Shown in pieces: positions 9,801 to 16,710 of a DNA stretch of 64,000 bases. The stretch lies in NCBI GenBank assembly GCA_020638695.1, contig JACKIB010000001.1:124001-188000 (forward strand), read 5' to 3'. Within the stretch, counting starts at the first letter, position 1. Each line of letters opens with the position of its first letter. The notes beneath the pieces are model-generated. The model saw only the letters and a list, made by a program, of their open reading frames with translations. It did not search any database and was not told the DNA's origin. Made by a program: the position numbers and the translations under genes. The DNA is from Planctomycetota bacterium (GTDB lineage Bacteria; Planctomycetota; UBA1135; UBA2386).

Positions 9801-10002
9801 GTCTGTACCTCCCGTGACACGTGGCAGCTGTTTCGCTGGCAGGCAGCGGCCCCGGAAGCTCCAGCAAGCAAGCGGCCTTGGCCTCATGGCGGCGCGCAGC
9901 GCCGCGCCCACCCAAGTCCTTGGGTGCGGCCTTGGCCGCGACAGGCTGCAGGGGCCGCGGAACGTGCGGGCACGCGACGGCTCGTGGCCCGAGCCAGCGC
10001 AT
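6820..10002 (-). CDS. TonB-dependent receptor with carboxypeptidase-regulatory-like N-domain
   Basis: A 1060-residue protein if it starts at ATG 10002, which overlaps the upstream stop codon as TGATG and suggests translational coupling. The hydrophobic signal segment (FAVLLLAGLAAGQ) lies unusually deep, at about residues 84-96, because a 183-bp element B copy (9760-9942) interrupts the N-terminus in frame. After it come a regulatory-like beta domain (about 97-180, GSIRGVVTDRDF...), a plug domain (about 215-320, with AVIRGLPDRY and NGVRLPTADEDKRA), and a 22-stranded-type barrel ending in the aromatic terminus SLSGEFTF. It should import a ligand across the outer membrane, powered by the Ton-like motor next door. 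The substrate is unknown. Whether the long N-terminus still allows export is open. Confidence 0.9.
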   Translation of the reverse strand: MRWLGPRAVACPHVPRPLQPVAAKAAPKDLGGRGAARRHEAKAACLLELPGPLPASETAATCHGRYRRILACLHVPPPLQLVAFAVLLLAGLAAGQTGSIRGVVTDRDFDNVPVSGVRVTVLERGLRTLTTDEGVYRFTDLPAGKYTLTFVRDGYLQQQRSDVVVAAGGLVEIDIGMSSDFTDLEDYVVEDVLQLATATESQQLDFRFKTTTSIDAISAELISKSGVSNAADSMRLVTGATVKDGKSAVIRGLPDRYVSTQLNGVRLPTADEDKRAVELDQFPAVVIQNIIVQKTFSPDQQGDASGGAVNVALKGVPEQNFVFKLQGQSGFNTQVTGRGDFLTYRGGGVHTFGKDSARSPQLDRLDSSWGGAVGVDEAPAPIDYKWSMATGGKVSLGGGVEVGGFFSFFHERDSSFYNDAFEDFLWVEKPRAKMTPRLFQNSGGGDFQTGLYDQIQSVQSVQWGSLATIGIQSKDHSLTGVYLYTRTTDDKVTLGEDTRGKHYFFPDYDPDDRTTEGHEEWQTAPYLRTETLQYTERSIDTAQLNGRHKLSFAKGGRLLPPEFEWTLSKSSASLYQPDKRQFGSLWSPGRTSGPFAIPPTHRSRKPAANANLGNLQRIWKEISEDSEQVSVALKLPFKQWSSLEGFLKVGIFRDKVTRRFDLNTFANLNEDPDPSWAGEWEQRWSGSFPYENHPIRESQQDVDYDGEQQIKAYYGMLELPLTKWLTLSGGLRVERTRIGIVNDAEKDAIWFPDLSNPIPQPIEPGVADVLYTKKNQLPSYTLVATPLSSLTLRASYNETVARQTFKELSPIQQQEYLGAPVFLGNPKLEMSTLQNYDLRVDYRPNASTFASVSWFRKLIEDPIEYVQRVYAFDFTTAVNYPRGTLKGWEFELRQGLGPLWKPLSGLSVGANLTLIDAEVTLDAEEARGFTDPNIMAPITSRDMTNAPDRLYNLYCTYDIAATSTQVSLFYTVTGDTLLAGAGQSKGNFVPSVYALEYETLNLSFAQKLGRYATLQIRGKNLTNPEIKRVYRSAYIDSDVPRSSFSRGVDWSFSLSGEFTF
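9760..9942 (-). mobile_element. Element B, copy 1, in frame within the receptor gene
   Basis: A 183-bp segment that matches 49178-49360 without gaps (164 of 183 positions by hand count), in opposite orientation in the window. It supplies 61 codons with no stop to the receptor's N-terminal region. It is flanked by imperfect 42-bp direct repeats (9937-9978 and 9754-9795, 37/42 identical), one of which overlaps the element's own end. It holds two inverted repeats: CACCCAAG/CTTGGGTG at 9909-9926 and a GCGGCGC/GCGCCGC hairpin beside it. Codon-position counts of the differences (5/10/4) give no sign of selection on the translated frame. Confidence 0.75.
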
Positions 10003-11306
10003 CACCACGGGTCCTTCAACCCGTTCTCGATGGCGCTCAACCGCGCCCGCAGGCCGGCGTCCGGCTCCACGCCGTGGACCGCCATCGAGCAGCAGGTGGC
10101 GGCGAGGTCCTCGGCCCGCGGCCGCGCGTTGGGGTTCTCCGCCCCGTCCTCGACGGCCCGCCGGTAGATCGCCAACGCCGCGGCGGTGTCGCCGATCGCC
10201 TGGTACGCCTCCGCGATCGGTCGCAGCGATTCGGCGCGGTCGAACGATTGGATCTGTTCGCGCTGCGCGTCGAACAGCTTCTGCGCCTGTGCGAGCACCT
10301 CGCGAGCCCGCGCGGAGTCGCCCGCGCGGTGCAGCAACTCGGCGAGCCGCGCATCCATCACCACGCGGGCACCCGGCAGCCACCGCCCAGCCTCGAGTTG
10401 TGCTGCCGCCGCCTTGGCGAGCGACGCGGCCTCGGGCTTGTCGGCGTGCTCGGCGGCGACGTTGCCCAGGCGCACCAGCGCATCGAAACGGACGTTGACC
10501 GGCAGGTGCGTGAAACTGGCTTCGACGCGCCGGCGGATCGAGCCACGGTGATTCGCGTCCTGGTAGAAGCGTGCATACAGCTCCAGGCACACGCCGATCG
10601 CGTTGTTGGTGAGGTCGAAGTCGCGCTGTGCCGCGACCTTGTCGAGCAGCTCCAGCTGCTCCTGGATACGGGTCGCCTCCAGCTGTCGGGCTCGGATCGC
10701 CTCGATGGCGCCCAGTTCCGAAACCACCACTCCGGCGTACTTGGTCGCTTCCGCCCGCTCCCCGAGCAGCAGGAGCGCCCGCGCGATGCGCGCCCGTATG
10801 CGATCACGGTACCATTCCTGGCCGTCCTCATCGCTGCGGACCGACTCGGCGATGCGCTTGCCGGCATCGATGTGCGGCGCGACCGCACCCCGCGAGCCGT
10901 GCTCGGCGCAGTATTCGGCCAGGGCGGCGTGGCACAGTCCCTGCCGCCAGTTGTGCACCTGTTCGAACCGGGCCGACGCTCGGGCCGGTTGGTGCAGCCG
11001 CAACATCGCCTCCACGACCTTGTACTGCGCAGTGGACCGGTCCTTGATGTGCGGCATCTCCGGCATCTTGGACACGCAGCGGAACGCTTGCTCGAGCAGC
11101 TCGATCCGGTAGGGCGCCAGTGCGCGGTCCTTCAGCTTCACCGATGCAGTGCCGGTGTTCGGGGACTGCGCGGCAGGGGAGGGGTTTGCCTTCCCGGCGG
11201 TCGCGTCGGGGCGACCGGCGGGAGCGGGCTCTTGACTACATCCGGCAAGCAGCGACGCCAGCGCGGCGCATCGCAAGCCGAGGTGGCGGCGAGGACTCGG
11301 TTTCAT
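10002..11306 (-). CDS. Large lipoprotein with TPR-like helices, upstream of the receptor
   Basis: A 434-residue protein from ATG 11306, chosen over 11327 because it gives a compact lipoprotein signal ending in SLLAGC. A Pro/Ala/Gly-rich linker (about residues 22-55) is followed by all-helical sequence with TPR-like spacing, such as A.....AEYCAEHG, ALLLLGERAEATKYA, AYQAIGDTAAALAIYRRAV. I recognise no enzyme motif. The stop TGA overlaps the receptor's start ATG by one base, so the two are likely made together, and a receptor-associated surface or periplasmic lipoprotein is a reasonable guess. Confidence in the reading frame is high and in the function low. Confidence 0.8.
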   Translation of the reverse strand: MKPSPRRHLGLRCAALASLLAGCSQEPAPAGRPDATAGKANPSPAAQSPNTGTASVKLKDRALAPYRIELLEQAFRCVSKMPEMPHIKDRSTAQYKVVEAMLRLHQPARASARFEQVHNWRQGLCHAALAEYCAEHGSRGAVAPHIDAGKRIAESVRSDEDGQEWYRDRIRARIARALLLLGERAEATKYAGVVVSELGAIEAIRARQLEATRIQEQLELLDKVAAQRDFDLTNNAIGVCLELYARFYQDANHRGSIRRRVEASFTHLPVNVRFDALVRLGNVAAEHADKPEAASLAKAAAAQLEAGRWLPGARVVMDARLAELLHRAGDSARAREVLAQAQKLFDAQREQIQSFDRAESLRPIAEAYQAIGDTAAALAIYRRAVEDGAENPNARPRAEDLAATCCSMAVHGVEPDAGLRARLSAIENGLKDPW

Positions 11307-11383
11307 GGGCGGACCGCAGCTGGTCACCAGCAGCAGATGCGGGCACGCTAGCGACGAAAAATGAAGACGAGGAATAGGGTGAG

Positions 11384-11393
11384 TTAAGATCCG
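11384..11393 (-). promoter_or_regulatory. CGGATCTTAA motif upstream of the receptor-linked lipoprotein
   Basis: Second copy of the 10-mer found at 6698-6707. It lies in an AT-rich patch (11344-11395), 78 bp before the start at 11306. This is the likely promoter region for the lipoprotein-receptor pair, but no clear -35/-10 pair with a 17-bp spacer can be read. Confidence 0.3.
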
Positions 11394-11437
11394 ACGCTCG
11401 GCGCCTCGCGGTCCGCCGACCCAGGCCGTACGTGCAC

Positions 11438-11470
11438 ATGGCCACCCGGGGACCAGTCCCGGGCGGCCAT
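11438..11470 (-). terminator. GC hairpin after the beta-helix protein gene
   Basis: ATGGCC (11438-11443) pairs with GGCCAT (11465-11470), and inside it CCCGGG (11445-11450) pairs with CCCGGG (11458-11463), with one A/C mismatch between and a short loop. It lies 50-82 bp downstream of the stop at 11520. No T-tract follows, so it is at best a non-canonical or Rho-assisted end. Confidence 0.5.
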
Positions 11471-11519
11471 GGAGTCCTGGCGCAGCACTATCAGAGCTGC
11501 GCCACGGGATCGTTCGAGT

Positions 11520-13430
11520 CTACTGAGCCTCGCCGCAGACGGCGTTCGAAGCCGACAAGCCGAACGGGCCGTTGGCGTCCACGATCCAGCACTGCAGGGT
11601 GAGGAGGGTGCCCTTCGGCAACCCGACGAACGGAGCATTGTTGATCACCAACTGACCTTGGCTGTTGGTCGCGATCGGCACCGCACCGCCCAGACCGATG
11701 TTCGGCACCAGGACGCCGCCCATGAACGGCAGGTCCAGCGTCGCACCCAGACCGAAACCGAGGTACGCCGGCGCGTTCTCGATCGCATTGGTGAGACTCA
11801 GGTTGACCGTGCTGTTGGCGGTCAGCGGGCCGCTCAGCGCCAGGTTCGGGCAGCAGTACTTGCCGGTCAGGCAGTTGCCGAGGTCGGTCCACGGGGTGCC
11901 CGCGGTAGTGATGCCGTAGGCCCACGAAGAGGTCCAGGACACCAACCAGTTGTTGCCCGGGGTGAACGCACCCCGAACGCGCACGGGGCTCCAGAAGCCG
12001 TCGTTCGGCGGGCACGCCGTGACGGCCAGGTTCAGCGCGTCGTTGGCGGGGCGCGGGTCCAGCGCGGTCACGCGCCGCTGCGACAGGCCGCCCTTCAGCA
12101 CCGCGGCAGCGCGCGTGATCGAGGTGATCGGCGAGTTGGTCGGCTCCTTGACGTTGCCGTTGGCGGCGGCGAACACGCCGCGCGCGTCGGCCTCGGTGTA
12201 GGCCGAGCGGCTCAGGTTGTTGTAGAAGACGCTGTTGCAGATGCCGGCCCAGTTGCCGCGGTGCTGCGCCTGGTAGAACGCGGCCGGGTTGGTCGGCGCG
12301 TTGACGGTCGAGTACTGGGTGTACGGGGTGGTCCAGGTGGCGGCCCACGAGGCGGTGCCCTGGTAGCCGTAGCCGTTGCCGCCGTCGCCGTCCTTGTCGT
12401 CGAAGCCGACGATCTCCTCACCGCAGTCCATGAAGATGCAGTTGTAGTACTGCACGCGGGCGTTGTCGCGCCAAGCGGTGGCGCGGTCACCCGAGTCGGG
12501 CTGACCGATGATGGTGAAGTTGTAGATCGAGGTGGTGGTCACCGGCTGGTAGTGCGAGTCCTCAGCACCGTCGGTCTCGCAGCAGTTGTCGCCGACGCCC
12601 GAGCCCTGCTTGTCGTCCTTGCTGTAGCCCTGCACGATCAGGCCGAACTGGACCTTGCCGCGGAAGCCCTGGTCGATGTCGAGGCTGTCGTCGCCGATGT
12701 TCCAGATCGAGAGGTACTTGAGATTGACGGTGCCACCCCAGATCTCGATGCCGTCGTCGACGTTGTTCATGATCTCGACGTGGTGGATGGTCGTGCCGCG
12801 ACCGATGCCACCCAGCGACAGGCCGTTGAGCTCGTCGTTCAGCGCGATCACCTTGCCGCCGTAGCGCAGCGACAGGTACTTGAGCGTGCCGCTGTTGTCG
12901 TCGTCGTCGCCACCACCGTAGATGCCGTCGGCCGGGATCGAGGGGGTCAGGCCCTCCATCACGCCGGTGTTGTTGGCGTTCGGCGCCGGGGTGTTGCTCG
13001 GGTTGGCGTTCTCGGAGATGAACGCCTTGCCCATGATCGTCAGGTTGCCCCACTCCTGGCAGCCCTCGTGCCAGGCACCCGTGCGCGGGTCCTTGCCGGT
13101 CGGGTGGGTGGTCGACGCGGACCAGGTCGCGACGTCGGTCGTCGACGTCATGATGACCGGCTCCTTCGCGGTGCCGAGCACGTAGATGCGCGCACCCTGG
13201 GTCACCGCCAGGCTACCACCGACGTTTGCGGTGCTGGCGACCACGGTGCCGGCCTCGATGGTGAGGGTGGCGCCGTTCTTGACGTAGATCTGCTTGGTCA
13301 GGTTGTAGTAGTTGGCCTTGGTCCAGGTCGTCGACGTCGTGATGTCTGCGGTCACGTCGACCTTCTGCGCGCAGAGGCCTCCGGCGAGTGCGGCGAGCGT
13401 TGCGGCCTGAAGGATGGTGGAGAGGTTCAT
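11520..13430 (-). CDS. Secreted right-handed beta-helix-like protein
   Basis: A 636-residue protein from ATG 13430. Residues 1-21 form a Sec signal peptide (ending GGLCAQ). Residues about 40-330 have the repetitive turn-rich pattern of a parallel beta-helix (LTIEAGTVV, GTLKYLSLRYGG, TTIHHVEIMNNVDDGIEIWG, VNLKYLSIWNIGDDSLDID), as in surface proteins that bind or process glycans. Asp/Asn-rich loops (GGGDDDDNSG, DDKDGDGGNGYGYQG) may bind calcium. The C-terminal 75 residues form a beta-sandwich-like module (GLPKGTLLTLQCWIVDA, LSASNAV) resembling parts of two other secreted proteins in the window. Lying just upstream of the lipoprotein-receptor pair, it may feed the receptor. No catalytic residues are identified. 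Confidence 0.8.
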   Translation of the reverse strand: MNLSTILQAATLAALAGGLCAQKVDVTADITTSTTWTKANYYNLTKQIYVKNGATLTIEAGTVVASTANVGGSLAVTQGARIYVLGTAKEPVIMTSTTDVATWSASTTHPTGKDPRTGAWHEGCQEWGNLTIMGKAFISENANPSNTPAPNANNTGVMEGLTPSIPADGIYGGGDDDDNSGTLKYLSLRYGGKVIALNDELNGLSLGGIGRGTTIHHVEIMNNVDDGIEIWGGTVNLKYLSIWNIGDDSLDIDQGFRGKVQFGLIVQGYSKDDKQGSGVGDNCCETDGAEDSHYQPVTTTSIYNFTIIGQPDSGDRATAWRDNARVQYYNCIFMDCGEEIVGFDDKDGDGGNGYGYQGTASWAATWTTPYTQYSTVNAPTNPAAFYQAQHRGNWAGICNSVFYNNLSRSAYTEADARGVFAAANGNVKEPTNSPITSITRAAAVLKGGLSQRRVTALDPRPANDALNLAVTACPPNDGFWSPVRVRGAFTPGNNWLVSWTSSWAYGITTAGTPWTDLGNCLTGKYCCPNLALSGPLTANSTVNLSLTNAIENAPAYLGFGLGATLDLPFMGGVLVPNIGLGGAVPIATNSQGQLVINNAPFVGLPKGTLLTLQCWIVDANGPFGLSASNAVCGEAQ

Positions 13431-13626
13431 GAGGCTAGAGTCTCGGATGTCTGTTGGATGGGAATGAGGTGCGACCTGTCGCAGCCGAGGCTGGACTTGT
13501 CCTGCGCCCGGCTGAATCGCGGGGGCATCCCGCGACGATGGGGCGGGATCCTAGGCAGGGTCCGTGTAGGCAGAGGGAAGGCCCTGTGAAGCCTCGGTGA
13601 GCACTCCGAGAAGACTCGCCGCCGCG

Positions 13627-13651
13627 GCCCCGCCGCCTTGGGCGGCGGGGC
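13627..13651 (-). terminator. ssrA: Perfect GC hairpin downstream of ssrA
   Basis: GCCCCGCCGCC (13627-13637) and GGCGGCGGGGC (13641-13651) form an 11-bp perfect stem with a 3-base loop, 14 bp beyond the encoded CCA end of tmRNA. This is where an ssrA terminator is expected. There is no T-tract on the minus strand, so 3' end formation is probably by processing or Rho. Confidence 0.65.
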
Positions 13652-13664
13652 GCGAGCGAGAAAC

Positions 13665-14016
13665 TGGTGGAGGCGGAGGGATTCGAACCCTCGTCCCGTG
13701 ATACCCCGGCGAAAGCGTCTACGTGTGTAGGGCGTCTTCGAGTCTCGGCAGTCCGCATCCGACGACCAGGAGGCGGGCCACCCAGCTCGACGAGTATCTC
13801 GCGGGATGCAGGCCGAGCAGCCACACCACGCCAGCCTGCTGGTTGTCGCACGACGACCCCCGCAGGCGAGGGGTCGTCGGCGTGGCTACGCGATTAGGCA
13901 GCCAGGGCTACTTGCGAATCGGCAAGTAAGGTTGTTTCCGGGTTTTTAGCGAGGCCTCCCGGACCTCGACACGCAGCTCCCGTCGTGACAGCATCCGGTC
14001 GATACCGGTCGCCCCC
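13665..14016 (-). ncRNA. ssrA: Transfer-messenger RNA (tmRNA)
   Basis: A 352-nt RNA. The 5' end GGGGGCG pairs with CGCCUCC just before the encoded ACCA to make the acceptor stem, and the T-arm GGGUUCGAAUCCC is intact at 13670-13700. The tag frame follows a GCU resume codon and reads AKNPETTLLADSQVALAA then UAA, ending in the ALAA degron that directs ClpXP-type proteolysis. With SmpB it rescues ribosomes stalled on mRNAs lacking a stop codon. smpB lies immediately upstream on the same strand (46 bp), a common arrangement. Open frames across this stretch are not genes. Confidence 0.95.
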
Positions 14017-14062
14017 AGGAGTGAGGAGATTGGACCACCGGTCGCACACCGGCGCAAGCGGG

Positions 14063-14551
14063 TCACCACCCGCGCGCGATGTCCCGCTCGGCCTCGCGCT
14101 TCTTCAGCACGGCGCGCTTGTCGTGCAGCTGCCGGCCGCGGCACAGCGCCAAGGTGACCTTGGCGAGACCGCGTTCGTCGAAGTAGAGGCGCATCGGCAC
14201 CAGGGTGAGCCCCTTCTGCTGCACCTTGCTGGTCAGCTTGCGGATCTCCATCCGCCGCAGCAGCAGCTTGCGGCGGCGGGTCGGCTCGTGGTTCCCAATG
14301 CTCGCGTGCCGATAGGGCTCGATGCGCGCACCGACCAGGAACGCCTCGCCGTCGTCGATCCGCCCGTACGCCTCGTCGAGGCTGACCTGCTTGTCGCGCA
14401 GCGATTTGACCTCGGTGCCCCGCAGCACCAGCCCGGCCTCGAACGAATCGAGCACCTCGAACTCGTGACGGGCACGCTTGTTCTCCACCACCACCAGGAC
14501 CGCGCCACTGCGGGCCGCACCTGCCGTCGAACGCTTGGGCTGCTGCCCCAT
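14063..14551 (-). CDS. smpB: SsrA-binding protein SmpB
   Basis: A 162-residue protein from ATG 14551; the open frame extends to 14647 but the extension has no family match. Core SmpB motifs are present: VVENKRARHEFEVLDSFEAG, LRGTEVKSLRDKQVSL, EAFLVGARIEPY and the LLLRRMEI..L..KVQQKGLTLVP stretch that binds the tmRNA elbow. It has a basic C-terminal tail (KKREAERDIARGW) that enters the mRNA channel in known structures. It acts with the adjacent ssrA RNA in trans-translation. The gene is transcribed away from the divergent tRNA-Leu gene. Confidence 0.97.
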   Translation of the reverse strand: MGQQPKRSTAGAARSGAVLVVVENKRARHEFEVLDSFEAGLVLRGTEVKSLRDKQVSLDEAYGRIDDGEAFLVGARIEPYRHASIGNHEPTRRRKLLLRRMEIRKLTSKVQQKGLTLVPMRLYFDERGLAKVTLALCRGRQLHDKRAVLKKREAERDIARGW

Positions 14552-14592
14552 GGCGGCATCAGAGCACCGCTGCGGATTCGGCGAAAGCGTTC

Positions 14593-14620
14593 TTGCAAAC
14601 TCCGTGCTACGGGCTAGCTT
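14593..14620 (+). promoter_or_regulatory. Likely promoter of tRNA-Leu
   Basis: TTGCAA (14593-14598) and TAGCTT (14615-14620) are separated by 16 bp and end 30 bp before the mature tRNA start at 14651. This fits a sigma-70-type tRNA promoter, with half of the -10 hexamer matching consensus. Confidence 0.5.
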
Positions 14621-14650
14621 GCGCGCCCAACTCGTTGGCGAGCCCAATTG

Positions 14651-14739
14651 GCCCAGGTGGCGGAATTGGCAGACGCGCTAGGTTCAGGTCCTAGTGGGAG
14701 TAAAATCCCGTGGAGGTTCGAGTCCTCTCCTGGGCACCA
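14651..14739 (+). tRNA. tRNA-Leu (anticodon CAG)
   Basis: An 89-nt tRNA with an encoded CCA end. The acceptor stem GCCCAGG pairs with CCTGGGC (14729-14735). The anticodon arm CTAGG-TTCAGGT-CCTAG carries CAG. A long variable arm (TGGGAGTAAAATCCCG) marks it as class II (Leu), and the T-arm is GGAGG-TTCGAGT-CCTCT. It would decode CUG, the dominant leucine codon in this GC-rich genome. It lies just upstream of a tRNA-dihydrouridine synthase gene. Confidence 0.97.
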
Positions 14740-14790
14740 CGCTGACGAGAGCAAGATTCCGCGGACGCCGTCCGCGGGGCGAACGGAGTG

Positions 14791-15966
14791 ATGCGCAGCG
14801 ACCTGAATCGCGACGTCCCCCTCGCCGAACCCGGGGAGTTCCCCCCCCTCGCCCTGGGAGATCGCCTCCGGATCGACCCCCCGGTGGTACTGGCACCGAT
14901 GGCCGGGGTGACCAACGCCCCGTTCCGCGTGCTGTGCCGCGAGCTCGACGGGGGCCGCTGCCTCTACGTCAGCGAGATGATCACCGCGCGGAGCTTCGCG
15001 ATGGGCCACGAGAAGACCCTTCGGCTGGCCAGCTTCGCGGAGGAGGAGCGAACCCGCAGCATCCAGTTGTACGGGACCCACCCGACCTCGCTGGGGCTCG
15101 CGACCGAGATTCTGGTGCGGGAATGGCGGGTCGATCACATCGACCTCAACTTCGGCTGTCCGGTGCGCAAGGTCACCGCCAACGGCGGTGGCAGCGCGAT
15201 CCCGGCCCGACCGCGCTTGATGGCCAACCTGGTGCGCGCCGTGGTATCGCGCGCCGGCGACATCCCGGTGACGGTGAAGTTCCGCATCGGCATCGACGAG
15301 TCGGTGCAGACCTTTCGCGACGCCGGGCGGGTCGCCCAGGAAGAGGGTTGTGCGGCGGCGGCACTGCACGCCCGCACCGCGGCGCAGCTGTACTCCGGCG
15401 AGGCCGACTGGACGGCGATCGGCGAACTGAAGGCGGCGCTCACCATCCCGGTGCTCGGCAACGGCGACGTGTTCGAGGCGTGCGACGCGCTGCGCATGAT
15501 GCGGGCCACCGGCTGCGATGGCGTGGTGGTCGGCCGTGGTTGCCTCGGCCGCCCGTGGCTGTTCCGCGAGCTGGTCGACGCGTTTGCCGGCCGCGAGCCG
15601 CCCCCACCGCCCAACCTCGGCGCGGTCGCCGCGATCGCCCGGCGTCACGCCGAGTTGCTGGTCGGGTTCTTCGGCGAGCCGGTCGCGCTGCACCAGATGC
15701 GCAAGCACCTGGGGTGGTACACCAAGAGCTTCCCCGGTCTTTCCCACTCGCGCGCCCGCCTGCAGCAGGTGTCGACCCTGGCGGAACTGGACGAGTTGCT
15801 CGCCGCGCTGCCCGCCGACCTGCCGTTCCCCGGCCCAGGGTTGCGCGCGCGGCGCTGCAAGAGCGGCGGGACGCAGCGGGTCAGTCTGCCGCCGGGCTAC
15901 CTCGACGACCGCGACGACGACCGGCCGCTGTTCCCCGATCCGCTGGACGCGGGCAGCGGCGGCTGA
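14791..15966 (+). CDS. dus: tRNA-dihydrouridine synthase (DusB-like)
   Basis: A 391-residue FMN enzyme that reduces uridines in the D-loop of tRNAs with NADPH. The N-terminal TIM barrel starts with VVLAPMAGVTNAPFR (FMN site). The catalytic cysteine is in LNFGCPVRKVTANGGGSA, the phosphate-binding part is IPVLGNGDVF, and VVGRGCLGRPWLF closes the barrel. A C-terminal helical tRNA-binding region (about 260-330, MRKHLGWYTKSFPG) is typical of bacterial Dus. The start is ambiguous: GTG 14788 and ATG 14791 are adjacent behind a close GGAG. It follows the tRNA-Leu gene by 51 bp and may be co-transcribed with it. Confidence 0.93.
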   Translation: MRSDLNRDVPLAEPGEFPPLALGDRLRIDPPVVLAPMAGVTNAPFRVLCRELDGGRCLYVSEMITARSFAMGHEKTLRLASFAEEERTRSIQLYGTHPTSLGLATEILVREWRVDHIDLNFGCPVRKVTANGGGSAIPARPRLMANLVRAVVSRAGDIPVTVKFRIGIDESVQTFRDAGRVAQEEGCAAAALHARTAAQLYSGEADWTAIGELKAALTIPVLGNGDVFEACDALRMMRATGCDGVVVGRGCLGRPWLFRELVDAFAGREPPPPPNLGAVAAIARRHAELLVGFFGEPVALHQMRKHLGWYTKSFPGLSHSRARLQQVSTLAELDELLAALPADLPFPGPGLRARRCKSGGTQRVSLPPGYLDDRDDDRPLFPDPLDAGSGG

Positions 15967-15985
15967 CGCCGTTCGCCTGCTCAGC

Positions 15986-16510
15986 TCAGCGGTTGACTTC
16001 GTCCCACAGCTCGGCGCGCATCGTCTCGGGGTCGACTCCGGCGACCTTGCGATAGAACTCGTCGAGCACCGAGCTGACCAACCGCCACGTGTCCACGTCG
16101 AGGCCGTGTAGTTCGAACAGGATCTCGGTGGTCTCGGCGGTGCCCTGCACCAGCCCCCGTTCCAGGGCGGCCTCGACCTGCTCCCGCGGCCACTCGCCGC
16201 GCCGCTGGGTGGCGAGCAGGTTCTGGTCCGACAGCAGGCGATCGAGGAACACGTGCGGCGGCTGGTTGGGAACCCGCGCGAATTGGATCCGCTCCGGTTT
16301 GGCGGGACCGAGCTCGAGGGCCGTCCGGGTGTTGCCCAGCACCCTCTCGCGCAGCAGGCGCAGCGCGACCCGATTGGGTTCGGTCAGCTCGACCCGATCG
16401 CCGGGCTGGCGCCGCTCCGGTCGAACTTCGCGCCGCAGCAACCCCGGCGAGGGGGAACGAGCCGTGGACGATTGCGAGCCGACCACACGGCCGATATCTG
16501 GCGCCTCCAT
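15986..16510 (-). CDS. Conserved-looking small protein of unknown function
   Basis: A 174-residue protein from ATG 16510, which has a good ribosome-binding site (GGGAGAG 6-7 bases upstream); the frame extends further to 16690 without such support. It has no signal peptide or membrane helix. The first 35 residues are disordered and basic, then a mostly helical region follows (VALRLLRERVLGNTRTALEL, EEILFEL-like TTEILFELHGLDVDTWRLV). I do not recognise the family. It is convergent with the dus gene (19 bp between stops) and divergent from the Kelch gene. Confidence 0.65.
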   Translation of the reverse strand: MEAPDIGRVVGSQSSTARSPSPGLLRREVRPERRQPGDRVELTEPNRVALRLLRERVLGNTRTALELGPAKPERIQFARVPNQPPHVFLDRLLSDQNLLATQRRGEWPREQVEAALERGLVQGTAETTEILFELHGLDVDTWRLVSSVLDEFYRKVAGVDPETMRAELWDEVNR

Positions 16511-16710
16511 GGACCACTCTCCCGGGTGCCGCCCGGAGTGCGGAATGCGGCCGGCGCCCGGTTCCATGGTCGGTCCCGACCGGCGGCACTTGAGCCCTGG
16601 GGTCCCGTTCCGGCACGTTTCTCCGCCGGTCCGAGGCCGTCCCCGCGCTCCGGCGGCATAATCCTGCGGGTAGCCTGCATCCCGGCCCACCTCGACCCAG
16701 GAACCGATCC

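Noticed and set aside
11469..13589. A 706-codon open frame on the plus strand
   Set aside because: Antisense to the beta-helix protein; valine/arginine-rich shadow frame.
13667..13929. Small open frames on the plus strand at the ssrA locus
   Set aside because: They lie on the strand opposite tmRNA and are explained fully by the RNA gene.
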